A stretch of 6,114 bases of DNA, taken from contig JAHDOX010000061.1 of NCBI GenBank assembly GCA_018434645.1, positions 1-6,114 on the forward strand, in the 5' to 3' direction. Made by a program: the position numbers and the translations under genes. This DNA is from Synergistales bacterium. GTDB lineage: Bacteria; Synergistota; Synergistia; Synergistales; Thermovirgaceae. This document shows positions 1-6,114 of this stretch, piece by piece. How positions within the stretch are numbered: the first letter of the stretch is position 1; each line of letters starts with the position of its first letter. The notes under the pieces are model-generated. The model was not told the DNA's origin. It did not search any database and saw only the letters and a list, made by a program, of their open reading frames with translations.

Positions 1-11
1 CCCGGTGCAAG

Positions 12-53
12 AAAAAGGCAGGGCAGCCGTTTGAATTGCCGCCCCGCCTTTTC
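12..53 (-). terminator. Rho-independent terminator of fhs
   Basis: Read on the minus strand, positions 52-38 pair with 27-13 in an unbroken 15-bp stem around a 10-base loop (37-28). Two of the pairs are G-U (45/20 and 40/25). The 3' arm runs into five U at 16-12. On the plus strand the same two positions become A/C mismatches, so the structure is much better in the fhs direction. It lies 33 bases past the fhs stop codon, the expected place for the end of that transcript. Confidence 0.88.
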
Positions 54-85
54 AGGCATTTGGGTTCTGTCGACTCTTTCGACGA

Positions 86-1756
86 CTAGAAAAGGTTGAG
101 GATGTGTCCCTCGTCGTCCACGTCTATGACCTCCGCCGCGGGTATTTTGGGCAAACCGGGCATAGTCATGATTGACCCGCATATGGGCACGATGAAACCG
201 GCACCGGCAGAGAGCCTTACCTCGCGCACGTTGATACGGAAACCCCTGGGGCGACCCTTCTTCAACGGATCGTCCGTAAGCGACATCTGGGTCTTCGCCA
301 TACACACGGGCAGGTTGCCGAAGCCCTTCTCCTCCAGCTCGACGATGGTCCTGGCCGCGGCGTCGGTGTAGTCTACGCCGTCGGCCCCGTATACGTCCTT
401 CGCTATGGTCTCGATCTTCTCCCGGATCGGAAGCTCCAGTCTGTAAAGCGGATGATATCCGTTTTTGCCGCTCTCGATGGCTTCCAGTACCGCCTCGGCC
501 AGGTCGATTCCTCCGGCTCCACCCTTCTCCCAGACTTCAGAAAGGGCTATGCGCGCACCATGACGCTCCGCAGCAACGCGAACGGCCTCGATCTCTGCCT
601 CGGTGTCGGAGGTGAACCGGTTCAATGCCACGACAACGGGTACGTCGAACCTGGAGAGGATGTCGATATGGGCTTCCAGGTTCTCCGCACCCTTTCTGAG
701 TGCCTCGAGGTTTTCCTTCCCGAGATTTTCCTTGGCTACGCCTCCGTGCATCTTCAGAGCACGCACGGTGGTCACCAGAACTACCGCGTCGGGATGGAAA
801 CCAGCGTGACGGCTCACGATGTCCATGAACTTCTCCGCTCCCAAATCGGACGCGAAGCCGGCTTCGACCACGGCGTAATCGGTCAGCTTCAACGCCATCT
901 TCGTCGCGATGATCGAGTTGGTGCCATGGGCTATGTTGGCGAAGGGACCACCATGCACGAAGGCCGGCACGTGCTCTATTGTCTGAACCAGGTTGGGGTT
1001 GAGGGCGTCTTTCAAAAGCGCGGCCATGGCCCCGTGAGCTTTAAGATCGGCCGCCGTCACCGCATCGCCGGACCATGTGTAGCCTACGACGATGCGACCC
1101 AGGCGCTCCTTGAGGTCCTTGAGGTCTTTCGACAGGCACAGGATCGCCATGACTTCCGAGGAAACGCTGATGTCGAACCCGCTCTCGCGGGGTATGCCGT
1201 GAGGCTTGCCTCCAAGACCTATAACAGCGTGGCGTAGCGCACGGTCGTTCATGTCGACCACCCTCCGCCAGGTGATACGCCGAGGATCGATCCCCAGCTC
1301 GTTGCCCTGCTGCAGGTGATTGTCGATCATGGCCGAAAGAAGGTTGTGAGCCGTGCTGACGGCATGGATGTCGCCAGTGAAGTGAAGGTTGATATCTTCC
1401 ATGGGAAGCACCTGGCTGTATCCGCCTCCCGCGGCACCGCCCTTGACGCCGAAGCAGGGACCGAGCGAGGGCTCCCTGAGACAGAGCATGGCAGACTTTC
1501 CCATCTGTACCATGGCCTGCGTCAATCCAATGGTTGTCGTGGTCTTGCCTTCACCCGCCGGCGTCGGAGTGGTGGCCGTAACCAGCACCAGTTTGCCGTC
1601 GGGACGGTCCGCCAGTTCGTCGAAGTACCTGAGATCTACCTTCGCTTTAGTGTGTCCGTAAGGAATCAGGTGTTTCTCGGGGATCCCGAGCTTTTCCGCT
1701 ATTTCCCTTATGGGTTTCAGTTCCGCCTTCTGTGCTATCTGAATGTCCGAAAGCAT
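86..1756 (-). CDS. fhs: Formate-tetrahydrofolate ligase (10-formyl-THF synthetase)
   Basis: This cytoplasmic enzyme joins formate to tetrahydrofolate with ATP to give 10-formyl-THF. It is the entry step of the methyl branch of the Wood-Ljungdahl pathway. It can run in reverse, making ATP and formate, in amino-acid and purine fermenters. The 556-residue protein is full length for the family. The ATP-binding P-loop TPAGEGKTT is at residues 65-73, followed by the REPSLGPCFGVKGGAAGGG segment (94-112) and the C-terminal signature TMPGLPKIPAAEVIDVD (531-547). The ATG at 1756 is preceded by AAGGGAGAG (1774-1766), a purine-rich ribosome site at slightly long spacing, with a second AAAGG close to the start. 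The gene is monocistronic: a terminator follows and a divergent regulator lies upstream. Its promoter may overlap an IclR-type operator. Nothing looks truncated or frameshifted. The identification is essentially certain; the physiological direction is not visible from sequence. Confidence 0.98.
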   Translation of the reverse strand: MLSDIQIAQKAELKPIREIAEKLGIPEKHLIPYGHTKAKVDLRYFDELADRPDGKLVLVTATTPTPAGEGKTTTTIGLTQAMVQMGKSAMLCLREPSLGPCFGVKGGAAGGGYSQVLPMEDINLHFTGDIHAVSTAHNLLSAMIDNHLQQGNELGIDPRRITWRRVVDMNDRALRHAVIGLGGKPHGIPRESGFDISVSSEVMAILCLSKDLKDLKERLGRIVVGYTWSGDAVTAADLKAHGAMAALLKDALNPNLVQTIEHVPAFVHGGPFANIAHGTNSIIATKMALKLTDYAVVEAGFASDLGAEKFMDIVSRHAGFHPDAVVLVTTVRALKMHGGVAKENLGKENLEALRKGAENLEAHIDILSRFDVPVVVALNRFTSDTEAEIEAVRVAAERHGARIALSEVWEKGGAGGIDLAEAVLEAIESGKNGYHPLYRLELPIREKIETIAKDVYGADGVDYTDAAARTIVELEEKGFGNLPVCMAKTQMSLTDDPLKKGRPRGFRINVREVRLSAGAGFIVPICGSIMTMPGLPKIPAAEVIDVDDEGHILNLF

Positions 1757-1772
1757 TACCTTTCACTCTCCC

Positions 1773-1801
1773 TTGTATTTATATTCAGTAGATTGTATAA
1801 T
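1773..1801 (+). promoter_or_regulatory. Weak candidate promoter for the IclR regulator
   Basis: A perfect TATAAT (1796-1801) lies 17 bases after TTGTAT (1773-1778), which matches only the TTG of a -35 box. Transcription would start near 1808 and run about 165 bases to the regulator start, crossing the operator-like repeats. The region is AT-rich, so a chance TATAAT is quite possible. No better plus-strand promoter was seen closer to the gene. Confidence 0.25.
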
Positions 1802-1879
1802 ATGATACGTCTGTTGCAAAATAGAAGGCCATATTTTTTGTGAAACAACCGATACAAACACGGATAATGGTCTTCAAGC

Positions 1880-1908
1880 AGTATAACAAAACATCGTCTG
1901 TCTTTGAA
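1880..1908 (-). promoter_or_regulatory. Candidate fhs promoter (extended -10)
   Basis: On the minus strand TTCAAA (1908-1903, 4 of 6 to the -35 consensus) is followed after 17 bases by TATACT (1885-1880, 5 of 6 to the -10). TGT directly precedes the -10, giving an extended -10 element. Transcription would start near 1873, leaving a leader of roughly 115 bases before fhs. The -35 coincides with the first TTTGAAAC repeat, so a protein bound there would compete with RNA polymerase. This is predicted from consensus only. Confidence 0.45.
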
Positions 1909-1942
1909 ACAGGCCTCAAAAATTTGAAACATCAGTTTTAAA
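1903..1942. promoter_or_regulatory. Tandem TTTGAAAC operator-like elements
   Basis: Two copies of TTTGAAACA start at 1903 and 1923, exactly 20 bases (about two helical turns) apart. The second is the left half of the near-palindrome TTTGAAAC-ATCA-GTTTTAAA (1923-1942), whose arms match at 7 of 8 positions. The first has a looser inverted partner, TTTGA (1903-1907) with TCAAA (1916-1920). IclR-family proteins bind short pseudo-palindromes as dimers or paired dimers. The KdgR site has a comparable AAAC-spacer-GTTT core. The location just before the regulator and over the fhs -35 suggests autoregulation and possible control of fhs. Binding is inferred. Confidence 0.45.
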
Positions 1943-1973
1943 GAACAAAACGCAAACCGGGGAGCTGAATTTT

Positions 1974-2741
1974 GTGGCTTCGAATAGCGGCCTGGTCCAG
2001 TCTGTAGTAAGGGCGCTGGACATCCTGGAACTCCTGCACAAACATCAAGAGCTTAACCTTTCTAGAATATCCTTCCTGCTCGGACTCGACAAGAGCACCG
2101 TGCACAGATTGCTCGGTACGCTTCGGCAAAAGGGTTATGTAAAGCAGGATCCCGAAACGCAAATGTATTCGACTACGCTGAAGTTTTTCGAAATGGGACT
2201 TTATTCCATAGACAGGAAAGGAATCATCAGGAGAGCACATCCGCATCTGGAAGACCTCGCCCAGAAGGTAAAAGAAACGGTCAATCTCGCCGTGTTGGAC
2301 GGCATCAACATCGTTTACGTAGACAAGATCGCAAGCACCGAAGTAATCCGGGCGGATCTCGGGACAGGAAGAAGTTGCCCTGCCTACGCCACAAGCCTGG
2401 GCAAAGCTATTCTTTCCCATCTCTCGGAAAGCAGGGTTTTGCGACTTCTCGAAAATGTATCTTTCGCTTCCCTGGGGCCCAATACTGTCAAAAATCTGGA
2501 CGAGTTCATGGCACAGCTGAGCCAGGCGCGCCGCAGGGGATATGCCGTCGATGACGAGGAGCTGATCGAAGGCCTTGCTTGCGTGGGGGCCCCGGTTCTT
2601 AACTACGCCGGGGAACCTGTCGCTGCGATCAGCGTGGCCTACCCACGGTACAGGTACGCAAAAGATTCCGCCGAAGAACGATTCATCATCCAAAACGTTA
2701 TCGATACGGCGGACAGGATCTCGAAAGAACTTGGTTCCTGA
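1974..2741 (+). CDS. IclR-family transcriptional regulator
   Basis: This 255-residue protein has standard IclR length and layout. An N-terminal winged helix-turn-helix spans about residues 7-70, with the recognition-helix region DKSTVHRLLGTLRQKGYV at 39-56. A GAF-like effector-binding domain spans about 83-250 and shows the family signatures PAYATSLGKAILSHL (136-150) and RRRGYAVDDEELIEGLACVGAPV (186-208). Such proteins bind a small metabolite, often a carboxylate, and repress or activate a neighbouring catabolic operon. Translation starts at GTG, placed by GGGGAG at 1959-1964, nine bases upstream. panB follows 74 bases later on the same strand with no intrinsic terminator between, so the two probably share a transcript. 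The effector cannot be read from sequence. A keto acid linked to PanB or a product of the hydrolase operon are the obvious guesses. Confidence 0.95.
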   Translation: MASNSGLVQSVVRALDILELLHKHQELNLSRISFLLGLDKSTVHRLLGTLRQKGYVKQDPETQMYSTTLKFFEMGLYSIDRKGIIRRAHPHLEDLAQKVKETVNLAVLDGINIVYVDKIASTEVIRADLGTGRSCPAYATSLGKAILSHLSESRVLRLLENVSFASLGPNTVKNLDEFMAQLSQARRRGYAVDDEELIEGLACVGAPVLNYAGEPVAAISVAYPRYRYAKDSAEERFIIQNVIDTADRISKELGS

Positions 2742-2742
2742 A

Positions 2743-2765
2743 GGCGGGAAGACCCCGCCCGGGGT
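2743..2765 (+). other. Two mutually exclusive GC hairpins in the regulator-panB gap
   Basis: GGCGGG (2743-2748) can pair with CCCGCC (2754-2759). Alternatively ACCCC (2752-2756) can pair with GGGGT (2761-2765). The two stems compete for the same C run. Neither is followed by a T run, so this is not a normal intrinsic terminator. It could dampen read-through from the regulator gene into panB, protect an RNA end, or mean nothing. Confidence 0.3.
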
Positions 2766-2815
2766 TCAATAAAAAGGCAACAAAAGCACACAAACATACA
2801 GGGAGGGGAAGTATT

Positions 2816-3670
2816 ATGGCAAAAAAGAAAGGACGTCTTGATTTCATCAAGATGAAGAAAGAGGGCCAGCAGGTAGCCTGGGTGACGGCCTATGATTTCC
2901 CGACGGCGTCTTTCGCCGAACAGGCCGGAATGGACATGATCCTGGTCGGAGACTCGCTGGGGATGGTGGTTCTCGGATACCAGGGAACGATCCCCGTTAC
3001 GATGGATGATTGCATCAGGCACTGCCAGGCAGTCAGAAGGGGCGCGCCGAACACGTTCTGCATCGGCGACCTGCCCTTCCTTTCCTACCAGACGTCCGAC
3101 AGTGATGCCGTCTACAACGCCGGCCGTTTCCTGAAGGAAGCCGACATGGACGCCGTCAAGCTTGAAGGCGGCAAGAGGGTCCTCTCGAAGATCAAGGCCA
3201 TCGCTGACGCAGGCATCCTCGTCATGGGGCACATCGGTTTGACGCCCCAAAGCTCCGGCGTACTGGGAGGCTTCAAGGCCCAGGGAAGGGACCCGGAGAG
3301 CGCGAGAGCGCTTATAGAGGACGCCCTGGCCATTCAGGAAGCGGGCGCATGGGCTCTGCTTCTTGAGGCCGTTCCGCCGGAACTCACCCAGTTCCTTGCC
3401 AAGAAACTCGAGATCCCCGTCTACTCCATCGGTGCCGGGGGACCCTGCGACGGACAGCTCCTTATCTGCGGCGACATGCTGGGGCTCTTCCAGGCTTTCA
3501 CCCCCAAGTTCGTCAAGAAGTATGCCAATGTTGCGGAGATCGAAATCGAGGCTTTCAAGGAATACATCAAGGAAGTCAAGGAAGGCAAATTCCCCACCGA
3601 CGATCACTGCTACCACATCCTCTCGGAACGCGAGAAAGAATACTACGAGATGCTCAAGGAGTACGAGTAG
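2816..3670 (+). CDS. panB: 3-methyl-2-oxobutanoate hydroxymethyltransferase (ketopantoate hydroxymethyltransferase)
   Basis: PanB transfers a hydroxymethyl group from 5,10-methylene-THF to 2-oxoisovalerate to give ketopantoate, the first step of pantothenate synthesis. It acts in the cytoplasm as a Mg-dependent TIM-barrel oligomer. The 284-residue protein keeps the metal- and substrate-binding set: VGDSLG with Asp46, GDLPF with Asp85, KLEGG with Lys115 and Glu117, GHIGLTPQS with His139, and LLEAVP with Glu184. These correspond to Asp45, Asp84, Lys112/Glu114 and Glu181 of the E. coli enzyme. About 17 charged residues (268-284) extend past the usual C-terminal acidic/His motif, here DDHCYH (262-267). 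The ATG is set by GGAGGGG (2802-2808), seven bases upstream. It is the second gene of a unit with the IclR regulator. No panC, panD or panE is nearby, so this copy may serve another role or be a dispersed biosynthetic gene. Family assignment is firm; pathway assignment is less so. Confidence 0.95.
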   Translation: MAKKKGRLDFIKMKKEGQQVAWVTAYDFPTASFAEQAGMDMILVGDSLGMVVLGYQGTIPVTMDDCIRHCQAVRRGAPNTFCIGDLPFLSYQTSDSDAVYNAGRFLKEADMDAVKLEGGKRVLSKIKAIADAGILVMGHIGLTPQSSGVLGGFKAQGRDPESARALIEDALAIQEAGAWALLLEAVPPELTQFLAKKLEIPVYSIGAGGPCDGQLLICGDMLGLFQAFTPKFVKKYANVAEIEIEAFKEYIKEVKEGKFPTDDHCYHILSEREKEYYEMLKEYE

Positions 3671-3719
3671 ACGAAAAACCTGCGGAATTTGCCCAGAATT
3701 CGCCTTTGGCGATAAATCA

Positions 3720-3753
3720 GACGGCGCCCGTAAAAGGGCGCCGTCATCTTTTT
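3720..3753 (+). terminator. Rho-independent terminator of panB
   Basis: A perfect 10-bp GC-rich stem, GACGGCGCCC (3720-3729) with GGGCGCCGTC (3736-3745), encloses the loop GTAAAA and is followed by ATCTTTTT. It sits 49 bases past the panB stop. It also lies just past the amidohydrolase stop on the other strand. In that direction the hairpin is followed only by TGATTTAT, so minus-strand termination would be weaker. A smaller hairpin, TCGCC-TTT-GGCGA (3700-3712), lies next to it. Confidence 0.9.
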
Positions 3754-3767
3754 GAGCTGCCTGTAAT

Positions 3768-4931
3768 TCACAGATTTTCTTTCTTGTACACTACCTCGCC
3801 GCTTATGATCGTCGCCATAACCTCGGAACGATAATCCAGGGGGTCTCCGCTCCACAGGACCATATCCGCGTCTTTGCCTTCGTCGATGCTTCCCATCCTG
3901 TCCTCCACTCCCAGATGTTCGGCACTATAAAGGGTTATGCATTTCAGGGCATCCTCCCTCGAAAGGCCTGCCCTGAACGCAAGGGCGGCGCATAAGGGAA
4001 GATACTGCAGGGGAACTACCGGGTGGTCTGTCGTTATGCAAACGTGCACCCCCCGCAAGAGGAGGGTCTTGGGGGTCTCCCAATTCAGGTTCTTCAGTTC
4101 AAGCTTCGGCTTGCTCGTGAGAGTGGGCCCTACCGCCGCCTTGACCCTTTTTTCGGCAAGATATTCCGCAATGAGGTGACCCTCCGTGCAGTGCTCTATG
4201 GTACATTCCAGACCGAATTCGTCGACTATCCTCAGGGCAGTGACTATATCGTCGGCCCTGTGGGCGTGTATGCTGAGGCAGATCTCTTTTTTTACGACCT
4301 TTTCAAGAGATTCCCACATAAGGTCCCGTTCAAAAAATTCTTTCTTTTCCAGGGCCTGCGCCTTTTTACTGGAGTAATTCATCGCTTTTACGATGGCGTC
4401 CCTCAAGCAGGCCGCGTTTGCCATTCGCGTAGACGGCGACTTGCCCTGGCCCGAGTAAATTCTTATGGGGTTTTCGCCAAGAGCGGCTTTCATGGACGAC
4501 GGGGCCTTTATCACCATTGCGTCAACGATTTCCCCGTGGGTCTTGATGATAGCTCCCTGGCCTCCTATTACATTGGCGCTTCCCGGAAGAGCTTGTACGC
4601 AGGTCACACCTCCCTGGACTGCATCCGTAAAGGCACTGTCCCGGGGTGTTATAGAATCTATAATGCGAAGTTGGGACGTTACGGGCGAGGTCATCTCGTT
4701 TACATCATTCATATTCTCGGGGGTTCCCTGCTCCGAAGCTCCTATATGGGTGTGCACGTCTATCAGCCCCGGCGTAAGATATTTTCCGGTACCATCAATG
4801 ACCTCGCACCCTTCGGGTATTTTTATGTCCTTTCCCATGGCTGCAATCTTTCCTTTGTCGAAAAGGACCGTCCCCCGGGCTAAAGTCCCATGGCTTATGG
4901 TCTCTACGGTCGCGTTCAAGAGTGCTATCAC
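3768..4931 (-). CDS. Metal-dependent amidohydrolase, imidazolonepropionase/dipeptidase-like (COG1228 type)
   Basis: This 387-residue cytoplasmic amidohydrolase is full length. A small beta-sandwich (about 1-50 and 350-387) flanks a TIM barrel. Visible metal-site residues are the HxH of LIDVHTHIG (His60, His62), His222/His224 in SIHAH, His247 in IEHCTEGH, and the catalytic-type Asp302 in TTDHP. Relatives hydrolyse ring amides or N-acyl and dipeptide bonds, several being Xaa-Pro, Xaa-Arg or Xaa-Lys dipeptidases. The substrate here is not readable. The start is GTG, fixed by GGAGGAG (4945-4939) seven bases upstream. A nearer ATG at 4936 hits a stop two codons later. It lies 96 bases downstream of the DUF1028 gene on the same strand, and the gap shows no good terminator. 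It is therefore likely the last gene of the transporter operon. It converges on panB. Confidence 0.9.
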   Translation of the reverse strand: MIALLNATVETISHGTLARGTVLFDKGKIAAMGKDIKIPEGCEVIDGTGKYLTPGLIDVHTHIGASEQGTPENMNDVNEMTSPVTSQLRIIDSITPRDSAFTDAVQGGVTCVQALPGSANVIGGQGAIIKTHGEIVDAMVIKAPSSMKAALGENPIRIYSGQGKSPSTRMANAACLRDAIVKAMNYSSKKAQALEKKEFFERDLMWESLEKVVKKEICLSIHAHRADDIVTALRIVDEFGLECTIEHCTEGHLIAEYLAEKRVKAAVGPTLTSKPKLELKNLNWETPKTLLLRGVHVCITTDHPVVPLQYLPLCAALAFRAGLSREDALKCITLYSAEHLGVEDRMGSIDEGKDADMVLWSGDPLDYRSEVMATIISGEVVYKKENL

Positions 4932-5027
4932 TTCATATCTCCTCCACAGCCATACAATTGGATGATTTTTACGACAACGTCAACCCCGTTTTTGGTGTTC
5001 TACAATATAATCCTGATTGCAAAGTTA
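4932..5027 (-). promoter_or_regulatory. Intergenic leader before the amidohydrolase
   Basis: This 96-base AT-rich gap contains the strong ribosome site GGAGGAG (4945-4939). TTGACG on the minus strand is a 5 of 6 match to a -35 box, but no good -10 lies at 16-18 bases from it. TATATT (a 5 of 6 -10) also occurs without a partner -35. An internal promoter is therefore possible but unsupported. No T-run terminator is present, which favours read-through from the DUF1028 gene. Confidence 0.35.
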
Positions 5028-5918
5028 TTACCCCAATTCTTTCAGGCGTTCGTATTCGATCTCATACCATTTTTCCACGACGCGATGAACCAGTTCACCG
5101 CTTATGTTGCCTTCACCTTCAGGGCGCTCTACAGAAAAGGTCCCGTACAGACCATCGATGATACTTTCTATTGTTTCCTTTTCCCCTAGAACGCTTATGT
5201 AACCCATATTCCTGAGTATTTCCACGAATTTCTTTCTCGTTTCTCCTTCCAGAGGGTAACACTTGTCGCGATGGTTCGCCGCGAACTCGACACGATGAAT
5301 TTCAAGAAGCTTGCTCAGTTCATCAATCGGCCAAAAGCTGTTGTCGACGCGGATATCGACGGACCGCTCCGCTTCTCCTAGCATACCGTGGAAGGGTCTT
5401 TCAACGATCAAAGCCGAAGACTGCCGCCCACGGCGCTCGCCTCCGGCTTTTTCGGCGGCCGACAAGGCGGACAGAAGGCGCCGAGGCAGGTCGCCTTGAG
5501 ATGATTCGTATGCCTCGGCCATTTTGTCGAGAACAATCGGCCCCAAAAGGACATTGCCCTGACAGCAATAATTTTCTCCTACTTTGTGTCCGGCCCATTC
5601 GATGCAACCTTTGCCGGTATATCCAGACGATCTTCCTTTTCCGTCTACGATACCAATTTGTCTAACGTCAGGTTCAGGGTCATCGCAAACAAGTCTGTGG
5701 ATGGCATCTTGAGGCTCAATTCCTCTTTCAAGAAGATCCAGTGCCTGACCAATAAAGCAAGAATTGGTTTTAGCCTGTGTTGCAACCGCACCTGTCCCGC
5801 ACCTTACGCCAGGTACCAGCGAACCGACGGCTAGAAATTTGGATTGAACGGCAACACCCAGTTCACCAGAACCAGGGTCACAAGCGACAATGGAAAAGGT
5901 GCTCGCTCGAAAGGCCAT
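5028..5918 (-). CDS. DUF1028 (Ntn-hydrolase-like) protein with C-terminal peptidoglycan-binding-like domain
   Basis: This 296-residue protein is of unknown reaction. Residues 7-208 match the DUF1028 family: TFSIVACDPGSGELGVAVQS (7-26), GAVATQA (43-49), DVRQIGIVD (84-92), WAGHKVG (108-114), GN (121-122) and RRGRQSSALIV (162-172). Structures in this family show the N-terminal-nucleophile hydrolase fold, so amide or peptide-bond hydrolysis is a reasonable expectation. After LLEIHRVEF, residues about 217-285 (YPLEGETRKKFVEILRNMGY onward) resemble the small putative peptidoglycan-binding domain often fused to DUF1028. There is no signal peptide. The ATG is set by GGGAGGGG, eight bases upstream, only 16 bases after the transporter stop, so the two are translated from one mRNA. 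Many DUF1028 proteins place the conserved Thr at residue 2; here five extra residues precede Thr7, with no alternative start codon between. Confidence 0.9.
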   Translation of the reverse strand: MAFRASTFSIVACDPGSGELGVAVQSKFLAVGSLVPGVRCGTGAVATQAKTNSCFIGQALDLLERGIEPQDAIHRLVCDDPEPDVRQIGIVDGKGRSSGYTGKGCIEWAGHKVGENYCCQGNVLLGPIVLDKMAEAYESSQGDLPRRLLSALSAAEKAGGERRGRQSSALIVERPFHGMLGEAERSVDIRVDNSFWPIDELSKLLEIHRVEFAANHRDKCYPLEGETRKKFVEILRNMGYISVLGEKETIESIIDGLYGTFSVERPEGEGNISGELVHRVVEKWYEIEYERLKELG

Positions 5919-5934
5919 TTTCTTTTCCCCTCCC

Positions 5935-6114
5935 TTACAACAAGAACGCTATAACGGCGGCCATAATTACCCCCATTACACCTTCACCGGCCAACATGCC
6001 CGAAAAGAACGCGATTCCATCGTCTTCAGGGGCCGCACCCCTGGAAGAAACAGCTTTCCTTATGATACCCCCTATAAGGACGGTCAACCCGAAGGTGACA
6101 GGGGCGAACATTCC
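5935..6114 (-). CDS. OPT-family oligopeptide transporter, C-terminal fragment
   Basis: Translation in from the right edge gives 59 residues ending at a TAA (5937-5935); the rest lies outside the window. Two hydrophobic segments are visible: MFAPVTFGLTVLIGGII (residues 2-18) and FFSGMLAGEGVMGVIMAAV (36-54) running to the C-terminal FLL. Between them is the polar stretch RKAVSSRGAAPEDDG. The GG-I-I-R followed by a F-x-SG-x-LAGE-x-x-MG pattern is typical of the last two membrane helices of OPT oligopeptide transporters, which import small peptides or related compounds with protons. The DUF1028 gene starts 16 bases downstream, so the pair are co-transcribed. The fragment is short; identification rests on this end pattern and the neighbours. 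Confidence 0.78.
   Translation of the reverse strand, partial: GMFAPVTFGLTVLIGGIIRKAVSSRGAAPEDDGIAFFSGMLAGEGVMGVIMAAVIAFLL

Larger units (their letters stand above)
1757..1973. promoter_or_regulatory. Divergent fhs / IclR-regulator control region
   Basis: This 217-base AT-rich gap lies between two divergently transcribed genes, so it must hold promoters for both. The motif TGAAACA occurs three times on the plus strand (1841-1847, 1905-1911, 1925-1931), the last two 20 bases apart. I see no small gene, no convincing terminator and no riboswitch-like fold in it. The individual promoter and operator candidates are listed separately. Confidence 0.7.

Noticed and set aside
452..1237. Long plus-strand open frame (261 codons) opposite fhs
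   Set aside because: The minus-strand frame is a full-length, unmistakable Fhs. The opposite frame has no recognisable domain and no ribosome site, and is explained by codon bias of fhs.
1938..2693. 251-codon minus-strand open frame opposite the IclR regulator
   Set aside because: The plus strand encodes a full-length IclR protein with a good ribosome site; the antisense frame has no support.
2639..3616. 325-codon minus-strand open frame opposite panB
   Set aside because: It spans two unrelated genes and the gap between them, resembles no family, and lies antisense to a PanB with all catalytic residues intact.
4023..4883. 286-codon plus-strand open frame opposite the amidohydrolase
   Set aside because: It is antisense to a complete amidohydrolase with conserved metal ligands; the translation looks random in composition and has no domain.
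4934..4936. ATG upstream of the amidohydrolase GTG as the start
   Set aside because: It is out of frame and reaches a stop after two codons. It also sits only two bases from the ribosome site, whereas the GTG is seven bases away.
4973..5000. Possible hairpin (AACACC / GGGGTT on the minus strand) as a terminator after the DUF1028 gene
   Set aside because: The stem is short with a mismatch and no T run follows, so it does not qualify as an intrinsic terminator.

Overview
The window carries six protein genes (five complete, one cut by the right edge) in tightly packed bacterial DNA of moderate GC content. There are no RNA genes, insertion sequences or CRISPR arrays. The gene set is formate-tetrahydrofolate ligase, an IclR-type regulator, a PanB-type transferase, an amidohydrolase, a DUF1028 Ntn-hydrolase-like protein and an OPT-type transporter. 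This suggests an anaerobic, amino-acid- or peptide-fermenting bacterium, such as a member of Synergistota or the anaerobic Firmicutes. That placement is inference from protein content and strong AGGGAGG-type ribosome binding sites; there is no marker gene here.

Left block (1-1973): fhs lies on the minus strand and ends at a strong intrinsic terminator (12-53). A 217-base divergent region (1757-1973) separates it from the IclR regulator on the plus strand. This region holds a plausible extended -10 promoter for fhs and two TTTGAAAC elements exactly 20 bases apart. One element overlaps the fhs -35; the other forms a near-palindrome just before the regulator, so the regulator may control both directions.

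Middle block (1974-3767): the regulator and panB form a two-gene plus-strand unit with a 74-base gap. It is closed by a clear hairpin-plus-T-run terminator at 3720-3753, in the convergent gap before the amidohydrolase.

Right block (3768-6114): on the minus strand, in transcription order, are an OPT-family transporter (C-terminus only), a DUF1028 protein 16 bases later, and a metal-dependent amidohydrolase 96 bases after that. This looks like an uptake-plus-hydrolysis operon for a small peptide or amide compound.

A link between the blocks is possible. PanB uses 5,10-methylene-tetrahydrofolate, which belongs to the same one-carbon pool that Fhs feeds or drains. No panC, panD or panE is visible, so ordinary pantothenate synthesis is not shown to be encoded together here.
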